The position numbers and the translations under genes are program-made. A stretch of 64,000 bases of DNA from Stenotrophomonas tumulicola (GTDB lineage: Bacteria > Pseudomonadota > Gammaproteobacteria > Xanthomonadales > Xanthomonadaceae): positions 186,001 to 250,000 of the forward strand of contig NZ_JACGXS010000005.1 in assembly GCF_014117215.1 (NCBI RefSeq), given 5' to 3'. The notes beneath the pieces are model-generated. The model ran no database searches. It was not told where the DNA came from and saw only the letters and a list, made by a program, of their open reading frames with translations. Shown one piece after another: positions 1-10,546 of the stretch (the first letter of the stretch is position 1; every line of letters starts with the position of its first letter).

Positions 1-41
1 CGCGCCCTGCGGCCGGAATCCAATGACCGGATTTCTACCGG

Positions 42-68
42 ACAAGGGGCCCAGCGGGCCCTTTTTCG
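42..68 (+). terminator. Rho-independent terminator of an upstream operon
   Basis: A GGGCCC-AGC-GGGCCC hairpin is followed directly by TTTTTCGTTT. It lies before rimP and probably ends whatever operon precedes this window. Nothing else is recognisable in the first 110 bases. Confidence 0.7.
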
Positions 69-112
69 TTTCCGGAAAGGGGTCGGCGTACTGGCTCGAT
101 CACTTTGTTTTC

Positions 113-167
113 CAGCCGGGCTTGGCCCGGCTCTACAGAAACCCAGCCGGGCATGGCCCGGCTCTAC
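113..167. repeat. Two tandem SMAG/REP hairpins upstream of rimP
   Basis: Two near-identical 24-base palindromes (113-136 and 144-167) share the arms AGCCGGGC / GCCCGGCT and end in CTAC, the complement of the GTAG head that defines SMAG-type REPs of Stenotrophomonas. They are in the same orientation, separated by AGAAACC. The second ends 16 bases before the rimP start, so both would lie in the 5' leader of the rimP-nusA-infB transcript if it starts upstream. Confidence 0.85.
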
Positions 168-183
168 AGAAACAAGGCAGGCT

Positions 184-768
184 GTGAGCGACAAGGCAAC
201 TGAAATCGCGAATCTGCTCGGCCCCACCGTCGATGCGCTGGGCCTGGAGCTGCTGGGCGTCGAGTATCTGCCTGCACCCGGCGGCGCTACGCTGCGTCTG
301 TACATCGACGTACTGATCGCCGAGCAGGACGAGCGCATCATCAACGTCGAAGACTGTGAGCGCGTGAGCCGCGAAGTGTCCGCGCAGATGGACGTGGAAG
401 ATCCGATCAGCGGCAATTACACGCTGGAGGTCTCTTCGCCCGGCGTGGATCGCCCGCTGTTCAACCTGCAGCAGTTCGGCCAGCACCTGGGGCAGAACGC
501 CAAGGTGCAGTTGAAGCTTCCGCAGGAAAACCGTCGCCGCCTGCAGGGTCGTATCGACGCGGTCGATGCGGAACAGGGCACGATCAGCTTCACGGTCGAC
601 AACGCCACGCTGGTGGTGTCGGCCGACAACATCGACAAGGCACGCATCATGCCCGACTGGGTGGCGCTGGGGCTGGCCCCGAGCAAGCCCACCGGTCCGG
701 CCAAGCGTCCGAAGCCGAACAAGAATCCATCCAACGAGCCTGCGGCCAAGAAGCCGCGCGCGGAGTGA
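184..768 (+). CDS. rimP: Ribosome maturation factor RimP
   Basis: A 194-residue protein that helps mature the 30S subunit. The N-terminal alpha/beta domain (about 1-90) and C-terminal SH3-like domain (about 90-160) match RimP; the segment around [14 protein letters not shown] is the family signature. The last ~30 residues form a Lys/Pro-rich tail absent from the roughly 150-residue E. coli protein and typical of Xanthomonadaceae. The GTG start is chosen because it begins the conserved N-terminus; an in-frame alternative is not obvious. It is followed four bases later by nusA, the near-universal partner, implying cotranscription and coupled translation. Confidence 0.95.
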   Translation: MSDKATEIANLLGPTVDALGLELLGVEYLPAPGGATLRLYIDVLIAEQDERIINVEDCERVSREVSAQMDVEDPISGNYTLEVSSPGVDRPLFNLQQFGQHLGQNAKVQLKLPQENRRRLQGRIDAVDAEQGTISFTVDNATLVVSADNIDKARIMPDWVALGLAPSKPTGPAKRPKPNKNPSNEPAAKKPRAE

Positions 769-772
769 GCCA

Positions 773-2284
773 ATGAGCAAGGAACTTCTGCTGGTAGTTG
801 ACGCGGTCGCCAACGAAAAAGGCGTGCCCCGCGAAGTTATTTTCGACGCGATCGAGGCCGCGCTGGCTTCGGCCGCGAAGAAGCGTTATCCCGATGAGGA
901 AGTGCTGGCGCGGGTGGCCATCGACCACAAGGACGGCACCTACGAAACGTTCCGCCGCTGGGAAGTGGTGGCTGACGACGTGGTCATGGAGTCCCCGGAC
1001 CGCCAGATCCGCCTGATGGATGCCATCGACGAGGCCGAAGGTGTCGAAGTCGGCGATTTCGTCGAAGAGCAGATCGAAAACCCTGATTTTGGCCGCATCG
1101 CCGCCCAGGCGGCGAAGCAGGTCATCGTGCAGCGCGTGCGCGAAGCCGAGCGCCAGCAGGTGGTCGATGCCTGGAAGGATCGCGTGGGCGAGCTGATCAC
1201 CGGCGTGGTCAAGCGTGCCGAGCGCGGCAACATCTACGTGGACCTCGGTGGCAATGCCGAAGGCTTCATCCCGAAGGACAAGGGCATTCCGCGCGACGTG
1301 CTGCGTGCCGGCGACCGTGTGCGCGGCTACCTGGCCGAAGTGCGCTCCGAGCCGCGTGGTCCGCAGCTGTTCATCAGCCGCGCCGCGCCGGAGTTCATGA
1401 TCGAGCTGTTCAAGCTGGAAGTGCCGGAAGTCGGCCAGGGCCTGGTGGAAATCAAGGCCTGCGCCCGTGACCCGGGCGACCGCGCCAAGATCGCCGTGCT
1501 GGCCCACGATACCCGCACCGATCCGATCGGTGCCTGCATCGGCATGCGCGGTTCGCGCGTGCAGGCCGTGTCCAACGAGCTCAATGGCGAGCGCGTGGAC
1601 ATCGTGCTGTGGAACGACAACCCGGCAAACTTCGTCATCAACGCGATGGCGCCGGCGGAAGTGCAGTCGATCATCGTCGATGAAGACAAGCACTCGATGG
1701 ACCTGGCCGTGGCGGAAGACCGCCTGGCCCAGGCGATCGGCAAGGGGGGCCAGAACGTGCGCCTGGCCAGTCGCCTGACCGGCTGGCAGCTCAACGTGAT
1801 GACCCAGGACCAGGTGACCGCCAAGTCCGAGGCCGAGCAGAGCTCCGCACGCCAGCTGTTCATGGACAAGCTGGAAGTGGACGAGGAGATCGCCGGCATC
1901 CTGGTCAGCGAAGGCTTCGGCACGGTCGAGGAAATCGCATATGTACCGGTTGGCGAACTGCTGGCCGTCGAAGGCTTCGACGAGGACATCGTCGAAGAAC
2001 TGCGCGCTCGTGCCCGCGACGCGCTGCTCAACGAGGCGCTGGCCGTCGAGGAAGGCCTGGAAGACGGCGTCCCCGCCGACGACCTGCTGGCCCTGGAAGG
2101 CATGGACGAGGTCACTGCCTACGCCCTGGCCAGCCATGGTGTGCGCACCGGTGAGGACCTGTCGGACCTGGCCGCCGACGAGGTGGTGGAGCTCGGCATC
2201 GAAGGGCTGGACCAGGAGCGCGCCGCAGCGCTGATCCTGGCCGCGCGCGCCGAGGAAATCGCCCGACTGGAACGCGGCGAATGA
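773..2284 (+). CDS. nusA: Transcription termination/antitermination factor NusA
   Basis: A 503-residue RNA polymerase-binding factor that modulates pausing, termination and rRNA antitermination. Domains in order: N-terminal polymerase-binding domain (1-~125), S1 (~135-200), two KH domains (~200-345, with the IGKGGQNVRLA loop), and two acidic repeats at the C-terminus (~365-495). Upstream in-frame codons overlap rimP and look unlike NusA, so the ATG at 773 is chosen; a GGAG inside the end of rimP is correctly spaced. The length matches the proteobacterial family with acidic repeats. It lies between rimP and infB as in most gammaproteobacteria. Confidence 0.98.
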   Translation: MSKELLLVVDAVANEKGVPREVIFDAIEAALASAAKKRYPDEEVLARVAIDHKDGTYETFRRWEVVADDVVMESPDRQIRLMDAIDEAEGVEVGDFVEEQIENPDFGRIAAQAAKQVIVQRVREAERQQVVDAWKDRVGELITGVVKRAERGNIYVDLGGNAEGFIPKDKGIPRDVLRAGDRVRGYLAEVRSEPRGPQLFISRAAPEFMIELFKLEVPEVGQGLVEIKACARDPGDRAKIAVLAHDTRTDPIGACIGMRGSRVQAVSNELNGERVDIVLWNDNPANFVINAMAPAEVQSIIVDEDKHSMDLAVAEDRLAQAIGKGGQNVRLASRLTGWQLNVMTQDQVTAKSEAEQSSARQLFMDKLEVDEEIAGILVSEGFGTVEEIAYVPVGELLAVEGFDEDIVEELRARARDALLNEALAVEEGLEDGVPADDLLALEGMDEVTAYALASHGVRTGEDLSDLAADEVVELGIEGLDQERAAALILAARAEEIARLERGE

Positions 2285-2376
2285 GCCGGCAATGAACAGG
2301 GCCCTGAGCCGATCAGGGCGTAGAATCCGCGCCACCTCCATATGCGGGGGGGCGCCCTCAAGATCATAGGATCCGA

Positions 2377-5019
2377 ATGTCGCAGCAAACCACCATCCGC
2401 AAGCTTGCCGAACTGGTCAATACACCGGTTGAAAAACTGCTTGAACAGCTGGCAGGTGCCGGCATGAAGTTCAGCGGTCCCGACCAGGTCGTGACCAGCA
2501 CCGAGAAAGTGAAGCTGCTTGGCTTCCTTCGCCGTGCCCATGGCAAGTCCGAGCAGGTCGTCGAGGAAGCCGAATCGGCTGCCAAGAAGATCACCCTGAA
2601 CCGTCGCAAGCACCAGGAAGTGACGGTGAACGCGGGTCGCAGCAAGACCACCGTGAACGTGGAAGTGCGCCAGAAGCGCACCTACGACAAGGCGGCTTCG
2701 CGCATGACCCCGGATGAGGAGCGTGCCGACATCCTGCGCAAGCTGGAGGAATCCCGCCAGCGCAATCTTGACGAGCAGGCGGCATTGGCGGAGAAGGATC
2801 GCCTGCGCGACGAAGCCATCGTGCGCAAGCGCGAAGAGGAAATCGCTGCCAAGGAACGCGCTGAAGCCGAGAAGAAGGCTGCAGAAGAAGCTGCCGTGGC
2901 TGCCAAGGCAGCCGAAGCCGCTGCTGCAAGCCGTCCGGCCGCACGCCCCGCCGACGCTGCTGCACCGGCCGCGCCGCGCGCCGCACGGCCGCCGGCCGGT
3001 GGTCCCGCTGCACCGCCGCGGGGCGCTGCGCCGCCGCGTTCCGACGACCGCAACAACCGCGGTGCCGCGCGCACCGATCGCCCCGGTGGCGATCGTTTCG
3101 CCGGTCAGATGCACCTGTCGGCAGCCGACCGTGCGCGTCGTGGCAACAGCAACAGCAACAACCGTGGCCGTCCGGGCAGCCGTCCGCAGTCCGGCCGCCG
3201 TGACATGCGCGGCAGCAACAACAGTGGTCCGCATGCCTTCGAGCGGCCGACCGCACCGGTCGTGCGTGAAGTGGCGATCGGCGAAACCATCACCGTCGCG
3301 GACCTGGCGCAGAAACTCGCGCTGAAGGGCGGCGAGGTGGTGAAGGCGCTGTTCAAGATGGGCGTGATGGCCACCATCACCCAGACCATCGACCACGACA
3401 CAGCGGCGCTGGTCACCGAAGAGCTCGGCCATGTCGTGGTCCGTGCCGGCAATGACGACGTCGAAGAAGCGCTGCTGGCCGCCACTGGCGAAGAGCGCAG
3501 CGAGGCTGTGGCGCGCCCGCCGGTGGTCACCATCATGGGTCACGTCGACCACGGCAAGACCTCGCTGCTGGATTACATCCGCCGCACCAAGGTCGCCACC
3601 GGCGAAGCCGGCGGCATCACCCAGCACATCGGCGCGTACCACGTCGAGACGCCGAAGGGCGTGATCAGCTTCCTGGATACCCCGGGCCATGCTGCCTTCA
3701 CCTCGATGCGTGCCCGTGGCGCCAAGCTGACCGACATCGTGGTGCTGGTCGTGGCCGCCGATGACGGCGTCATGCCGCAGACCAAGGAAGCGATCCAGCA
3801 CGCGCGTTCGGCGAACGTGCCGCTGATCGTGGCGATCAACAAGATCGACAAGTCCGGCGCCGATCCGATGCGGGTCAAGAACGAGCTGCTCGGTGAGCAG
3901 GTCGTCTCCGAAGACTTCGGTGGCGACATCCAGATGGTGGAGATCTCGGCCAAGGCCGGTACCGGCATCGACAACCTGCTGGACGCCATTTCCATCCAGG
4001 CCGAGCTGCTGGAGCTGAAGGCGGTGGCCGATGGCCGCGCCAGCGGCGTGGTGATCGAATCGTCGCTGGACAAGGGCCGTGGCCCGGTCGCAACGGTACT
4101 GGTGCAGCAGGGCTCGCTGAAGAAGGGCGACTACCTGGTCTGCGGTATCCAGTACGGTCGCGTGCGCGCACTGTTCGATGAAACCGGCAAGCAGCCTGAC
4201 CAGGCGGGTCCGTCCATCCCGGTGCAGGTGCTGGGTCTTTCCGGCGTGCCGGAAGCAGGCGATGACTTCGTCGTGGTCGAAGACGAGCGCCTGGCCAAGG
4301 ACGTTGCGCAGCAGCGCGAAACCAAGCGCCGTGAATCGCGCCTGGTGCAGTCCGCTGGCAGCCGCATGGAAGACATCATGGCCCAGCTGGGCAAGGGCGA
4401 GGGCCAGCAGGTGCTCAACCTGGTCATCAAGGCTGACGTGCAGGGTTCGGTGCAGGCGCTCAGCCAGGCGCTGGTCGGCCTGTCCAACGATGACATCCGC
4501 ATCAACGTGATCCACTCCGGCGTGGGCGGCATCACCGAATCGGACGCCAATTCGGCGGTCGCTTCGAAGGCCACCGTCATCGGTTTCAACGTACGTGCGG
4601 ATGCTTCGGCCCGTCGCATCATTGAATCCAACGGCGTGGACCTGCGTTACTTCTCGATCATCTATGACGTGATCGATCAGGTGAAGCAGGTGGCGTCCGG
4701 CCTGCTGGGCGTGGAGATCCGCGAAGAGATCATCGGTATCGCCGATGTCCGCGATGTCTTCCGCAGCTCGAAGTTCGGTGCCGTTGCCGGCTGCATGATC
4801 GTGGAAGGCGTCGTCAAGCGTAACAAGCCGATCCGCGTGCTCCGCGACAGCGTCGTGGTGTTCGAGGGCGAGCTGGAATCGCTGCGCCGCTTCAAGGAGA
4901 ACGTCGAGGAAGTCCGCAACGGTACCGAATGCGGTATCGGCGTGAAGGCCTACAACGACGTCAAGCCGGGTGACCAGATCGAGTGCTTCGAGCGTATCGA
5001 AGTGCCGCGCACCCTGTAA
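2377..5019 (+). CDS. infB: Translation initiation factor IF-2
   Basis: An 880-residue GTPase that places initiator tRNA on the 30S subunit and promotes subunit joining. N-terminal IF2 subdomain (1-~55), then a long charged and Ala/Pro/Arg-rich linker (~100-300), a second small N2-type domain (~300-360), the G domain with GHVDHGKT at 388-395, DTPGH at 434-438 and NKID at 488-491, and C-terminal beta-barrel/fMet-tRNA-binding domains. All nucleotide-binding motifs are intact. The 92-base gap after nusA shows no convincing terminator. A GNRA-capped hairpin follows the gene before rbfA. Confidence 0.98.
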   Translation: MSQQTTIRKLAELVNTPVEKLLEQLAGAGMKFSGPDQVVTSTEKVKLLGFLRRAHGKSEQVVEEAESAAKKITLNRRKHQEVTVNAGRSKTTVNVEVRQKRTYDKAASRMTPDEERADILRKLEESRQRNLDEQAALAEKDRLRDEAIVRKREEEIAAKERAEAEKKAAEEAAVAAKAAEAAAASRPAARPADAAAPAAPRAARPPAGGPAAPPRGAAPPRSDDRNNRGAARTDRPGGDRFAGQMHLSAADRARRGNSNSNNRGRPGSRPQSGRRDMRGSNNSGPHAFERPTAPVVREVAIGETITVADLAQKLALKGGEVVKALFKMGVMATITQTIDHDTAALVTEELGHVVVRAGNDDVEEALLAATGEERSEAVARPPVVTIMGHVDHGKTSLLDYIRRTKVATGEAGGITQHIGAYHVETPKGVISFLDTPGHAAFTSMRARGAKLTDIVVLVVAADDGVMPQTKEAIQHARSANVPLIVAINKIDKSGADPMRVKNELLGEQVVSEDFGGDIQMVEISAKAGTGIDNLLDAISIQAELLELKAVADGRASGVVIESSLDKGRGPVATVLVQQGSLKKGDYLVCGIQYGRVRALFDETGKQPDQAGPSIPVQVLGLSGVPEAGDDFVVVEDERLAKDVAQQRETKRRESRLVQSAGSRMEDIMAQLGKGEGQQVLNLVIKADVQGSVQALSQALVGLSNDDIRINVIHSGVGGITESDANSAVASKATVIGFNVRADASARRIIESNGVDLRYFSIIYDVIDQVKQVASGLLGVEIREEIIGIADVRDVFRSSKFGAVAGCMIVEGVVKRNKPIRVLRDSVVVFEGELESLRRFKENVEEVRNGTECGIGVKAYNDVKPGDQIECFERIEVPRTL

Positions 5020-5028
5020 CGCTGCAAG

Positions 5029-5052
5029 GGACCGGGCCGAAAGGCCCGGTCC
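5029..5052 (+). other. Perfect 10-bp hairpin with GAAA tetraloop between infB and rbfA
   Basis: GGACCGGGCC, loop GAAA, GGCCCGGTCC. No T-run follows, so it is more likely an RNA-stability or processing hairpin than an intrinsic terminator within the operon. Confidence 0.6.
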
Positions 5053-5111
5053 TGCTTTCAGGCTTCCCCGCCAGACTGCTGTCGCCACCCCAAATAAAAG
5101 AGCCAGACCGC

Positions 5112-5495
5112 GTGCCCAAGACTTTCCATCGAACCGACCGTGTATCCGCCCAGATCCGCCGCGAACTCGGCACCCTGGTGCACAACGCCGTGCGTGAACA
5201 CGGGTTGCCCTCGGTGAGCGTGTCCGATGTGGAAATCACCCGCGACATGGCCCATGCCAAGATCTTCGTCACCGCGCTGATGCCAGAACGTTCCGACGAG
5301 GCGATGAAGGGCCTGAAGGAACTGGCCTGGAACCTGCGCATGGAACTGGCGCGGGCGATGAAGCTGCGCCACGTACCGGAGCTGCATTTCCATTACGACG
5401 ATTCGGTGGACCGCGGCGAGCGCATCGACAACCTGCTGCGCGAGCTGCCCGATACCGTGGCCGCCGAGAAGCGTCGCGAGAGCGACGAAGAATAA
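5112..5495 (+). CDS. rbfA: 30S ribosome-binding factor A
   Basis: A 127-residue single KH-fold protein that binds the 30S subunit during late 16S rRNA maturation and cold adaptation. The sequence opens with a basic stretch (PKTFHRTDRVSAQIRREL), shows the family core around DMAHAKIFVTAL and ends in an acidic tail. The GTG start at 5112 is preferred over upstream in-frame ATGs, which overlap infB or the intercistronic hairpin. It is in its usual place between infB and truB. Its stop codon is one base before a SMAG element. Confidence 0.95.
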   Translation: MPKTFHRTDRVSAQIRRELGTLVHNAVREHGLPSVSVSDVEITRDMAHAKIFVTALMPERSDEAMKGLKELAWNLRMELARAMKLRHVPELHFHYDDSVDRGERIDNLLRELPDTVAAEKRRESDEE

Positions 5496-5496
5496 G

Positions 5497-5591
5497 GTAG
5501 CGCCGGGCCATGCCCGGCGTCTTTCCATTCCGGCAACGCGATGCCTGATGCAGGCCGCGCTGCGCGCTCGCCGGGCATGGCCCGGCGCTAC
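5497..5591. repeat. Inverted pair of SMAG/REP elements between rbfA and truB
   Basis: Copy one (5497-5519) starts with GTAG and has arms CGCCGGGC / GCCCGGCG. Copy two (5569-5591) is the same sequence inverted and ends in CTAC. The pair can fold as two hairpins or one long 23-bp stem with a 49-base loop. It sits inside an essential translation operon and would separate the transcript ends of rbfA and truB. Confidence 0.9.
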
Positions 5592-5618
5592 CGGCGGTAT
5601 CCGCCGATACTTATTACC

Positions 5619-6527
5619 ATGACCCGTATCCAATTCCGTCGCCTGGACGGCATCCTGCTGCTCGACAAGCCGACCGGCATGAGTTCCAACGCTGCCCTGC
5701 AGGTGGCACGACGCCTGTTCCGCGCCGAGAAGGGGGGACATACCGGCAGCCTGGACCCGCTGGCCACCGGCCTGTTGCCGCTGTGCTTTGGCGAAGCGAC
5801 CAAGATCGCCGGCCTGTTGCTGGGATCGGCCAAGGCCTATGACGCGGACATCGTGCTGGGCCAGACCACCGACACCGATGATGCCGAAGGCCAGGTGCTG
5901 ATGCAGCGTCCGGTGCCGGCCATCGCTGCCGATGCGTTGCAGGCTGCGCTGGCCGCCCTGACCGGCCGCATCCGCCAGCGTGCGCCGATCTATTCGGCAC
6001 TCAAGCAGGGCGGCGAGCCGCTCTACGTGAAGGCGCGCCGCGGCGATGCCATCGAGGCCCCCGAACGTGAGGTCCACGTGCAGGCCATCGAGGTCCTGGA
6101 GCAGCAGCCCGAACGCCTGCGGCTGCGGGTTACCTGTGGCTCGGGAACCTATATCCGCAGCATCGCCCGGGATCTTGGCGAGGCACTTGGGTGTGGCGCG
6201 CATATCAGCGCCCTGCGCAGGCTGTGGGTGGAGCCATTTGCTGAACCGGCGATGGTCAGCCTGGACCAGCTGCGTGCCCTGGCCGAAGCAGGTGACGAAA
6301 ATGGCATGGACCGGCTGCTGCTGCCGCTGGCCGCTGGCCTGGTCGGCTACCCGCGGGTAGATCTGGATGCCGGGCAGGCCGAGCGCTTCTGCATGGGCCA
6401 ACGGCTGCGCGATTCGTCCTGGCCGGCCGGGGTGGTGGCGGTATACGACGCGGCCGGTGGCGTGCGCGGCCTGGGCCGGGTCGACGAAAGCGGCCTGCTG
6501 GCGTCCCAGCGGCGGTTCAACCTGTGA
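5619..6527 (+). CDS. truB: tRNA pseudouridine(55) synthase
   Basis: A 302-residue enzyme that isomerises U55 in the T-loop of tRNAs. The catalytic motif [11 protein letters not shown] puts the nucleophilic aspartate at residue 46, and the N-terminal [11 protein letters not shown] and the later YVKARRGD segments are family signatures; a C-terminal PUA-like region follows residue ~245. The ATG at 5619 is chosen because the upstream frame runs through the SMAG repeat. A rpsO promoter follows shortly after the stop. Confidence 0.97.
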   Translation: MTRIQFRRLDGILLLDKPTGMSSNAALQVARRLFRAEKGGHTGSLDPLATGLLPLCFGEATKIAGLLLGSAKAYDADIVLGQTTDTDDAEGQVLMQRPVPAIAADALQAALAALTGRIRQRAPIYSALKQGGEPLYVKARRGDAIEAPEREVHVQAIEVLEQQPERLRLRVTCGSGTYIRSIARDLGEALGCGAHISALRRLWVEPFAEPAMVSLDQLRALAEAGDENGMDRLLLPLAAGLVGYPRVDLDAGQAERFCMGQRLRDSSWPAGVVAVYDAAGGVRGLGRVDESGLLASQRRFNL

Positions 6528-6556
6528 CGTCCCCCGGGACTGTTCAGTCCCGGTCC

Positions 6557-6585
6557 TTGTTCCTGGAGGCTGCTCCCGTTACAAT
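6557..6585 (+). promoter_or_regulatory. Predicted sigma-70 promoter of rpsO
   Basis: TTGTTC (6557-6562) and TACAAT (6580-6585) are separated by 17 bases. It would give a leader of about 105 bases before the rpsO ATG. The prediction rests on the hexamers and spacing only. Confidence 0.55.
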
Positions 6586-6697
6586 TTTGCGGCCCTTTCA
6601 GGGGTAACCTGCGCCCTGCAGGTCCATCATCAGCCTACGGCGAGCCAAGCGGTGCGTGCATGCGTTCCTGCTGGCCCCGCATCTCAAGAGAAAAGAT

Positions 6698-6958
6698 ATG
6701 TCGATCGACACCCAGAAGGTCATTGAAGATAACAAGCGCAGCGCCGCCGACACCGGTTCCCCGGAAGTCCAGGTCGCCCTGCTGACCGCCCGCATCGAAC
6801 TGCTGACCGGCCACTTCAAGACCCACAAGAAGGATCACCACAGCCGCCGTGGCCTGCTGCAGATGGTCAACCGTCGCCGCAGCCTGCTCGACTACCTGAA
6901 GAAGAAGGACGTCGTGCGTTACAAAGGCTTGATCGAAAAGCTTGGCCTGCGTCGCTAA
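6698..6958 (+). CDS. rpsO: 30S ribosomal protein S15
   Basis: An 86-residue primary 16S rRNA-binding protein of the 30S platform. The sequence from [13 protein letters not shown] to the C-terminal [12 protein letters not shown] is a full-length S15 with the conserved [10 protein letters not shown] and [11 protein letters not shown] segments. The start at 6698 is preferred to an upstream ATG at 6656 because it opens the conserved protein and follows an AAGAGAAAAG purine stretch. It lies upstream of pnp, as in E. coli, but with a strong terminator between. Confidence 0.97.
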   Translation: MSIDTQKVIEDNKRSAADTGSPEVQVALLTARIELLTGHFKTHKKDHHSRRGLLQMVNRRRSLLDYLKKKDVVRYKGLIEKLGLRR

Positions 6959-6970
6959 GCAACGAATCCC

Positions 6971-7004
6971 CCGCGGCGCAGCGATGCGCCGCGGTTTTGT
7001 TTTG
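6971..7004 (+). terminator. Rho-independent terminator after rpsO
   Basis: CCGCGGCGCA, loop GCGA, TGCGCCGCGG (perfect 10-bp stem) followed by TTTTGTTTTG. Confidence 0.9.
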
Positions 7005-7105
7005 TAGCACCGTAATACGCATCCGGACCGGAACGACCGGTCACCCAACGGCGGCACGGGTCGACGTTGGTCCATTCGCGAACAGCATCTCCAAGGACAC
7101 CCTCC

Positions 7106-9214
7106 GTGGCAAAAATCACCAAAACCTTCCAGTACGGCAAACACACCGTCACGCTTGAGACCGGCGAAATCGCCCGCCAGGCCGGCGGTGCCGTGATCGT
7201 CAAGTTCGACGACACCGTGCTGCTGGTCTCCGCCGTTGCCGCAAGGAGCGCGCGTGAGGGCCAGGACTTCTTCCCGCTGACCGTCGATTATCAGGAGAAG
7301 TTCTACGCCGGTGGCCGTATCCCGGGTGGCTTCTTCAAGCGTGAAGGCCGCGCGACCGAGAAGGAAACGCTGATCTCGCGCCTGATCGATCGTCCGATCC
7401 GTCCGCTGTTCCCGGAAGACTACAAGAACGAAGTGCAGATCATCGCCACCGTCATGTCGTTGAACCCGGACATCGACGGCGACATCCCGGCACTGATCGG
7501 TGCCTCCGCCGCGCTGGCCCTGGCCGGCACCCCGTTCAAGGGTCCGATCGCCGCCGCCAAGGTGGGTTACAAGAACGGTGAGTACCTCCTCAACCCGACC
7601 GTGACCGAACTGAAGGATTCGGAGCTGGAACTGGTTGTCGCCGGTACCTCCAATGCCGTGCTGATGGTTGAATCCGAAGCCGCGCTGCTGTCCGAAGACG
7701 TGATGCTGGGCGCCGTGACCTTCGGTCACCGCGAGATGCAGAAGGTCATCCACATCATCAACGAGCTGGTCACCGAAGCCGGCACCAAGCCGTCGACCTG
7801 GGTGGCCCCGGCGAAGAACGATGTGCTGATCAGCGCCCTGCAGGAAGCCGTCGGCCCGCGCCTGGGCGAGGCTTTCCAGGTGCGTGACAAGCTGCAGCGT
7901 CGCGACGCCATTTCGGCGATCAAGAAGGACGTGGTCGAGTCCCTGGCGGGCCGTGTTGCCGCCGAAGGCTGGAACCCGGCCGAGCTGTCGAAGGAGTTCG
8001 GCGAGCTGGAGTACAGCACCATGCGCAACTCGGTGCTGGACACCAAGGTCCGCATCGATGGCCGTGCGCTGGACACCGTCCGCCCGATCTCCGTGAAGAC
8101 CGGCATCCTGCCGCGTACCCACGGTTCTTCGCTGTTCACCCGCGGTGAAACGCAGGCCATCGTGACCATCACGCTGGGTACCGCCCGCGACGGCCAGGTG
8201 ATCGATGCCGTGTCCGGTGAGTACAAGGAAAATTTCCTGTTCCATTACAACTTCCCCCCCTATTCGGTGGGTGAGTGTGGCCGCATGATGGGACCGAAGC
8301 GCCGCGAAATCGGCCACGGCCGCCTGGCCAAGCGCGGCGTGCTGGCCGTGATGCCGTCGCTGGAAGCCTTCCCGTACACCATCCGCGTCGTGTCGGAAAT
8401 CACCGAGTCGAACGGCTCCTCGTCGATGGCCTCGGTCTGCGGTTCCTCGCTGGCCCTGATGGACGCCGGCGTGCCGGTCAAGTCGCCGGTGGCCGGTATC
8501 GCCATGGGCCTGGTCAAGGAAGGCGAGCGTTTCGTCGTCCTGTCCGACATCCTGGGTGACGAAGACCACCTGGGCGACATGGACTTCAAGGTGGCCGGTA
8601 CTGCCGAGGGCATCTCCGCCCTGCAGATGGACATCAAGATCGAAGGCATCACCGAAGAGATCATGAAGCAGGCACTGCAGCAGGCCAAGGCTGGCCGTCT
8701 GCACATCCTGGGCGAAATGGCCAACGGCCTGTCCGCGCCGCGCCAGGAACTCTCGGATTATGCCCCGCGCCTGCTGACCATCAAGATCCACCCGGACAAG
8801 ATCCGCGAAGTGATCGGCAAGGGCGGCTCGACCATCCAGGCCATCACCAAGGAAACCGGCACCCAGATCGACATCCAGGATGACGGCACCATCGTCATCG
8901 CTTCGGTCAATGCCATCGCTGCGCAGGCTGCCAAGGCCCGCATCGAGCAGATCACCTCGGACGTCGAGCCGGGCCGCATCTACGAAGGCAAGGTCGCCAA
9001 GATCATGGACTTCGGTGCGTTCGTGACCATCCTGCCGGGCAAGGACGGCCTGGTGCACGTCTCGCAGATTTCCAGCGAGCGCGTGGAAAAGGTCGGCGAC
9101 AAGCTGAAGGAAGGCGATGTAGTCAAGGTCAAGGTGCTGGAAGTCGACAAGCAGGGCCGTATCCGCCTGTCGATGAAGGCCGTCGAAGAAGGCGAGGGCG
9201 TGGTTGCCGAGTAA
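7106..9214 (+). CDS. pnp: Polyribonucleotide nucleotidyltransferase (PNPase)
   Basis: A 702-residue phosphorolytic 3'-5' exoribonuclease of the RNA degradosome. It carries two RNase PH-like domains (~10-225 and ~320-550) linked by an alpha-helical domain, then KH (~555-615; [15 protein letters not shown]) and S1 (~620-690) RNA-binding domains, all full length. The GTG at 7106 is chosen: AAGGA lies eight bases upstream and the protein opens with the expected [13 protein letters not shown]. It is cotranscribed only by readthrough of the rpsO terminator, or from its own promoter in the 147-base gap. Confidence 0.97.
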   Translation: MAKITKTFQYGKHTVTLETGEIARQAGGAVIVKFDDTVLLVSAVAARSAREGQDFFPLTVDYQEKFYAGGRIPGGFFKREGRATEKETLISRLIDRPIRPLFPEDYKNEVQIIATVMSLNPDIDGDIPALIGASAALALAGTPFKGPIAAAKVGYKNGEYLLNPTVTELKDSELELVVAGTSNAVLMVESEAALLSEDVMLGAVTFGHREMQKVIHIINELVTEAGTKPSTWVAPAKNDVLISALQEAVGPRLGEAFQVRDKLQRRDAISAIKKDVVESLAGRVAAEGWNPAELSKEFGELEYSTMRNSVLDTKVRIDGRALDTVRPISVKTGILPRTHGSSLFTRGETQAIVTITLGTARDGQVIDAVSGEYKENFLFHYNFPPYSVGECGRMMGPKRREIGHGRLAKRGVLAVMPSLEAFPYTIRVVSEITESNGSSSMASVCGSSLALMDAGVPVKSPVAGIAMGLVKEGERFVVLSDILGDEDHLGDMDFKVAGTAEGISALQMDIKIEGITEEIMKQALQQAKAGRLHILGEMANGLSAPRQELSDYAPRLLTIKIHPDKIREVIGKGGSTIQAITKETGTQIDIQDDGTIVIASVNAIAAQAAKARIEQITSDVEPGRIYEGKVAKIMDFGAFVTILPGKDGLVHVSQISSERVEKVGDKLKEGDVVKVKVLEVDKQGRIRLSMKAVEEGEGVVAE

Positions 9215-9241
9215 TCGGCTGCTGCCCATGCTGGAATGAAG

Positions 9242-9266
9242 AAGCGGGCCTTGTGCCCGCTTTTTC
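9242..9266 (+). terminator. Rho-independent terminator after pnp
   Basis: AAGCGGGC, loop CTTGT, GCCCGCTT followed by a T-rich tract (TTTTTCTTT). Confidence 0.85.
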
Positions 9267-9289
9267 TTTGCCTCGTTGCAATGCGCTGG

Positions 9290-9313
9290 CAGCGCCGGGC
9301 CATGTCCGGCGAC
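9290..9313. repeat. Degenerate SMAG/REP element
   Basis: GCAG replaces the GTAG head; arms are CGCCGGGC / GTCCGGCG with one mismatch. It is a single copy between pnp and the chitinase-like gene. Confidence 0.6.
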
Positions 9314-9352
9314 TTTTGCTAACGTGGCCGGGCCTTCAACCGGGAAGCTCCC

Positions 9353-10546
9353 ATGTTCCGTCAGACTGCGGCTGTACTCGTCGTGCTGCTTGCCAGCGTC
9401 GTGCCCCTTGCCGCGACGGCTGCGGAAAGGGCGCCTACCGTGCTGGGCGCCTACTATCCGGGCGGTTCTGCCCCGCGCTACCCCGTCTCGGCAATTCCAG
9501 CCGACCGGTTGACCCATCTGTTCTATGCCTTTTCCACCATCAAGGACGGGCGCTGCATCGTCGGTGACGAAGCGCCGGCGAACTTCACCGCGCTGGCCGA
9601 GCTGAAGCATGCGCACCCACACCTGCGTACGCTGATCTCCATAGGGGGCTGGGGTGCCGGCGGCTTTTCCGATGCTGCACTGACCGAGGCCAGCCGCAAG
9701 CGTTTCGTCGATTCGTGCATGGCGCTGTTTTTCGACCACCATGCCGGCACGTTCGACGGCGTGGACATCGACTGGGAATTCCCCGTCAGCGGTGGGCCGG
9801 AGGAGATCGTCCATCGCCCGCAGGACCGCGACAACCTGACCCGTCTGGCGCAGGACTTCCGTGCTGCGCTGGATGCACGTGGCCGCAAGGTCGGGCAGCC
9901 AATGCTGCTGACAGCAGCGTTGGCTGCCGGTCGCCTGCAGACGGGTGGCCCGTATGACCCGGCGGCAAGCTATGACCTGCCGGCACTGGCCAAGGTGTTC
10001 GATTTCATCAACCTGATGAGCTACGACATGGGCACCGGCTTCTCCTCCGTGTCCACCTTCAACGCGCCGCTCAACGCGGTCGACGGTGATCCACTGGAGC
10101 CATCCTTGCGGCGCTGGAACAACGTCGCCGGTGCCGTGCAGTATTACCGCGGGCATGGTGTCCCGACCGACAAGCTGGTGCTGGGCGTGCCGTTCTATGG
10201 GCGTGGTTTCAAGGTGGCCGGTGATGCGCCCGACGGCCTGTTCCAGGCGTACAGCGCACCGGCCGACGCCGGCGACTGGCGGTTGATCAAGGCGCGTTAC
10301 CTGGGCCAGCCGGGTTGGGCCAGCCATTGGCAGCCGCAGGCGCAGAGCCCGTGGCTGTACAACGCCGGCGAGAAGGTCTTCATCAGCTACGAAGACCCGC
10401 GTTCGATCGCCATCCGCTCGCACTACGCCCACAGCGAAGGCCTGCGCGGTGTGTTCATGTGGGAACTGACCGGAGATGACGAACAGGCCAGCCTGCTGGA
10501 CGCCATGCTGTCCCCCTACGACCCAAAAGGGGACGGAGGGGATTAA
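9353..10546 (+). CDS. Secreted glycoside hydrolase family 18 (chitinase-like)
   Basis: A 397-residue protein with an N-terminal signal peptide (about 1-24, cleavage near ATAAE). It is a GH18 TIM barrel: the catalytic DxxDxDxE motif is complete at D135, D138, D140 and E142, and SIGGWGAGGF (~96) is the second GH18 signature. GH18 enzymes cleave beta-1,4-linked GlcNAc polymers by substrate-assisted catalysis; the exact substrate is not shown. No carbohydrate-binding or Fn3 domain is present, unlike large ChiA types. The last residues KGDGGD and the stop codon are encoded by an inverted-repeat element shared with unrelated genes, so the natural C-terminus may have been replaced. Confidence 0.92.
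   Translation: MFRQTAAVLVVLLASVVPLAATAAERAPTVLGAYYPGGSAPRYPVSAIPADRLTHLFYAFSTIKDGRCIVGDEAPANFTALAELKHAHPHLRTLISIGGWGAGGFSDAALTEASRKRFVDSCMALFFDHHAGTFDGVDIDWEFPVSGGPEEIVHRPQDRDNLTRLAQDFRAALDARGRKVGQPMLLTAALAAGRLQTGGPYDPAASYDLPALAKVFDFINLMSYDMGTGFSSVSTFNAPLNAVDGDPLEPSLRRWNNVAGAVQYYRGHGVPTDKLVLGVPFYGRGFKVAGDAPDGLFQAYSAPADAGDWRLIKARYLGQPGWASHWQPQAQSPWLYNAGEKVFISYEDPRSIAIRSHYAHSEGLRGVFMWELTGDDEQASLLDAMLSPYDPKGDGGD

Noticed and set aside
2119..5088. Long minus-strand open frame opposite infB (989 codons)
   Set aside because: It mirrors the infB codon pattern, is His/Asp/Ala-rich with no recognisable domain, and lies wholly opposite an essential gene. GC-rich DNA gives such shadows throughout this window (for example opposite pnp, pheT and dxs).
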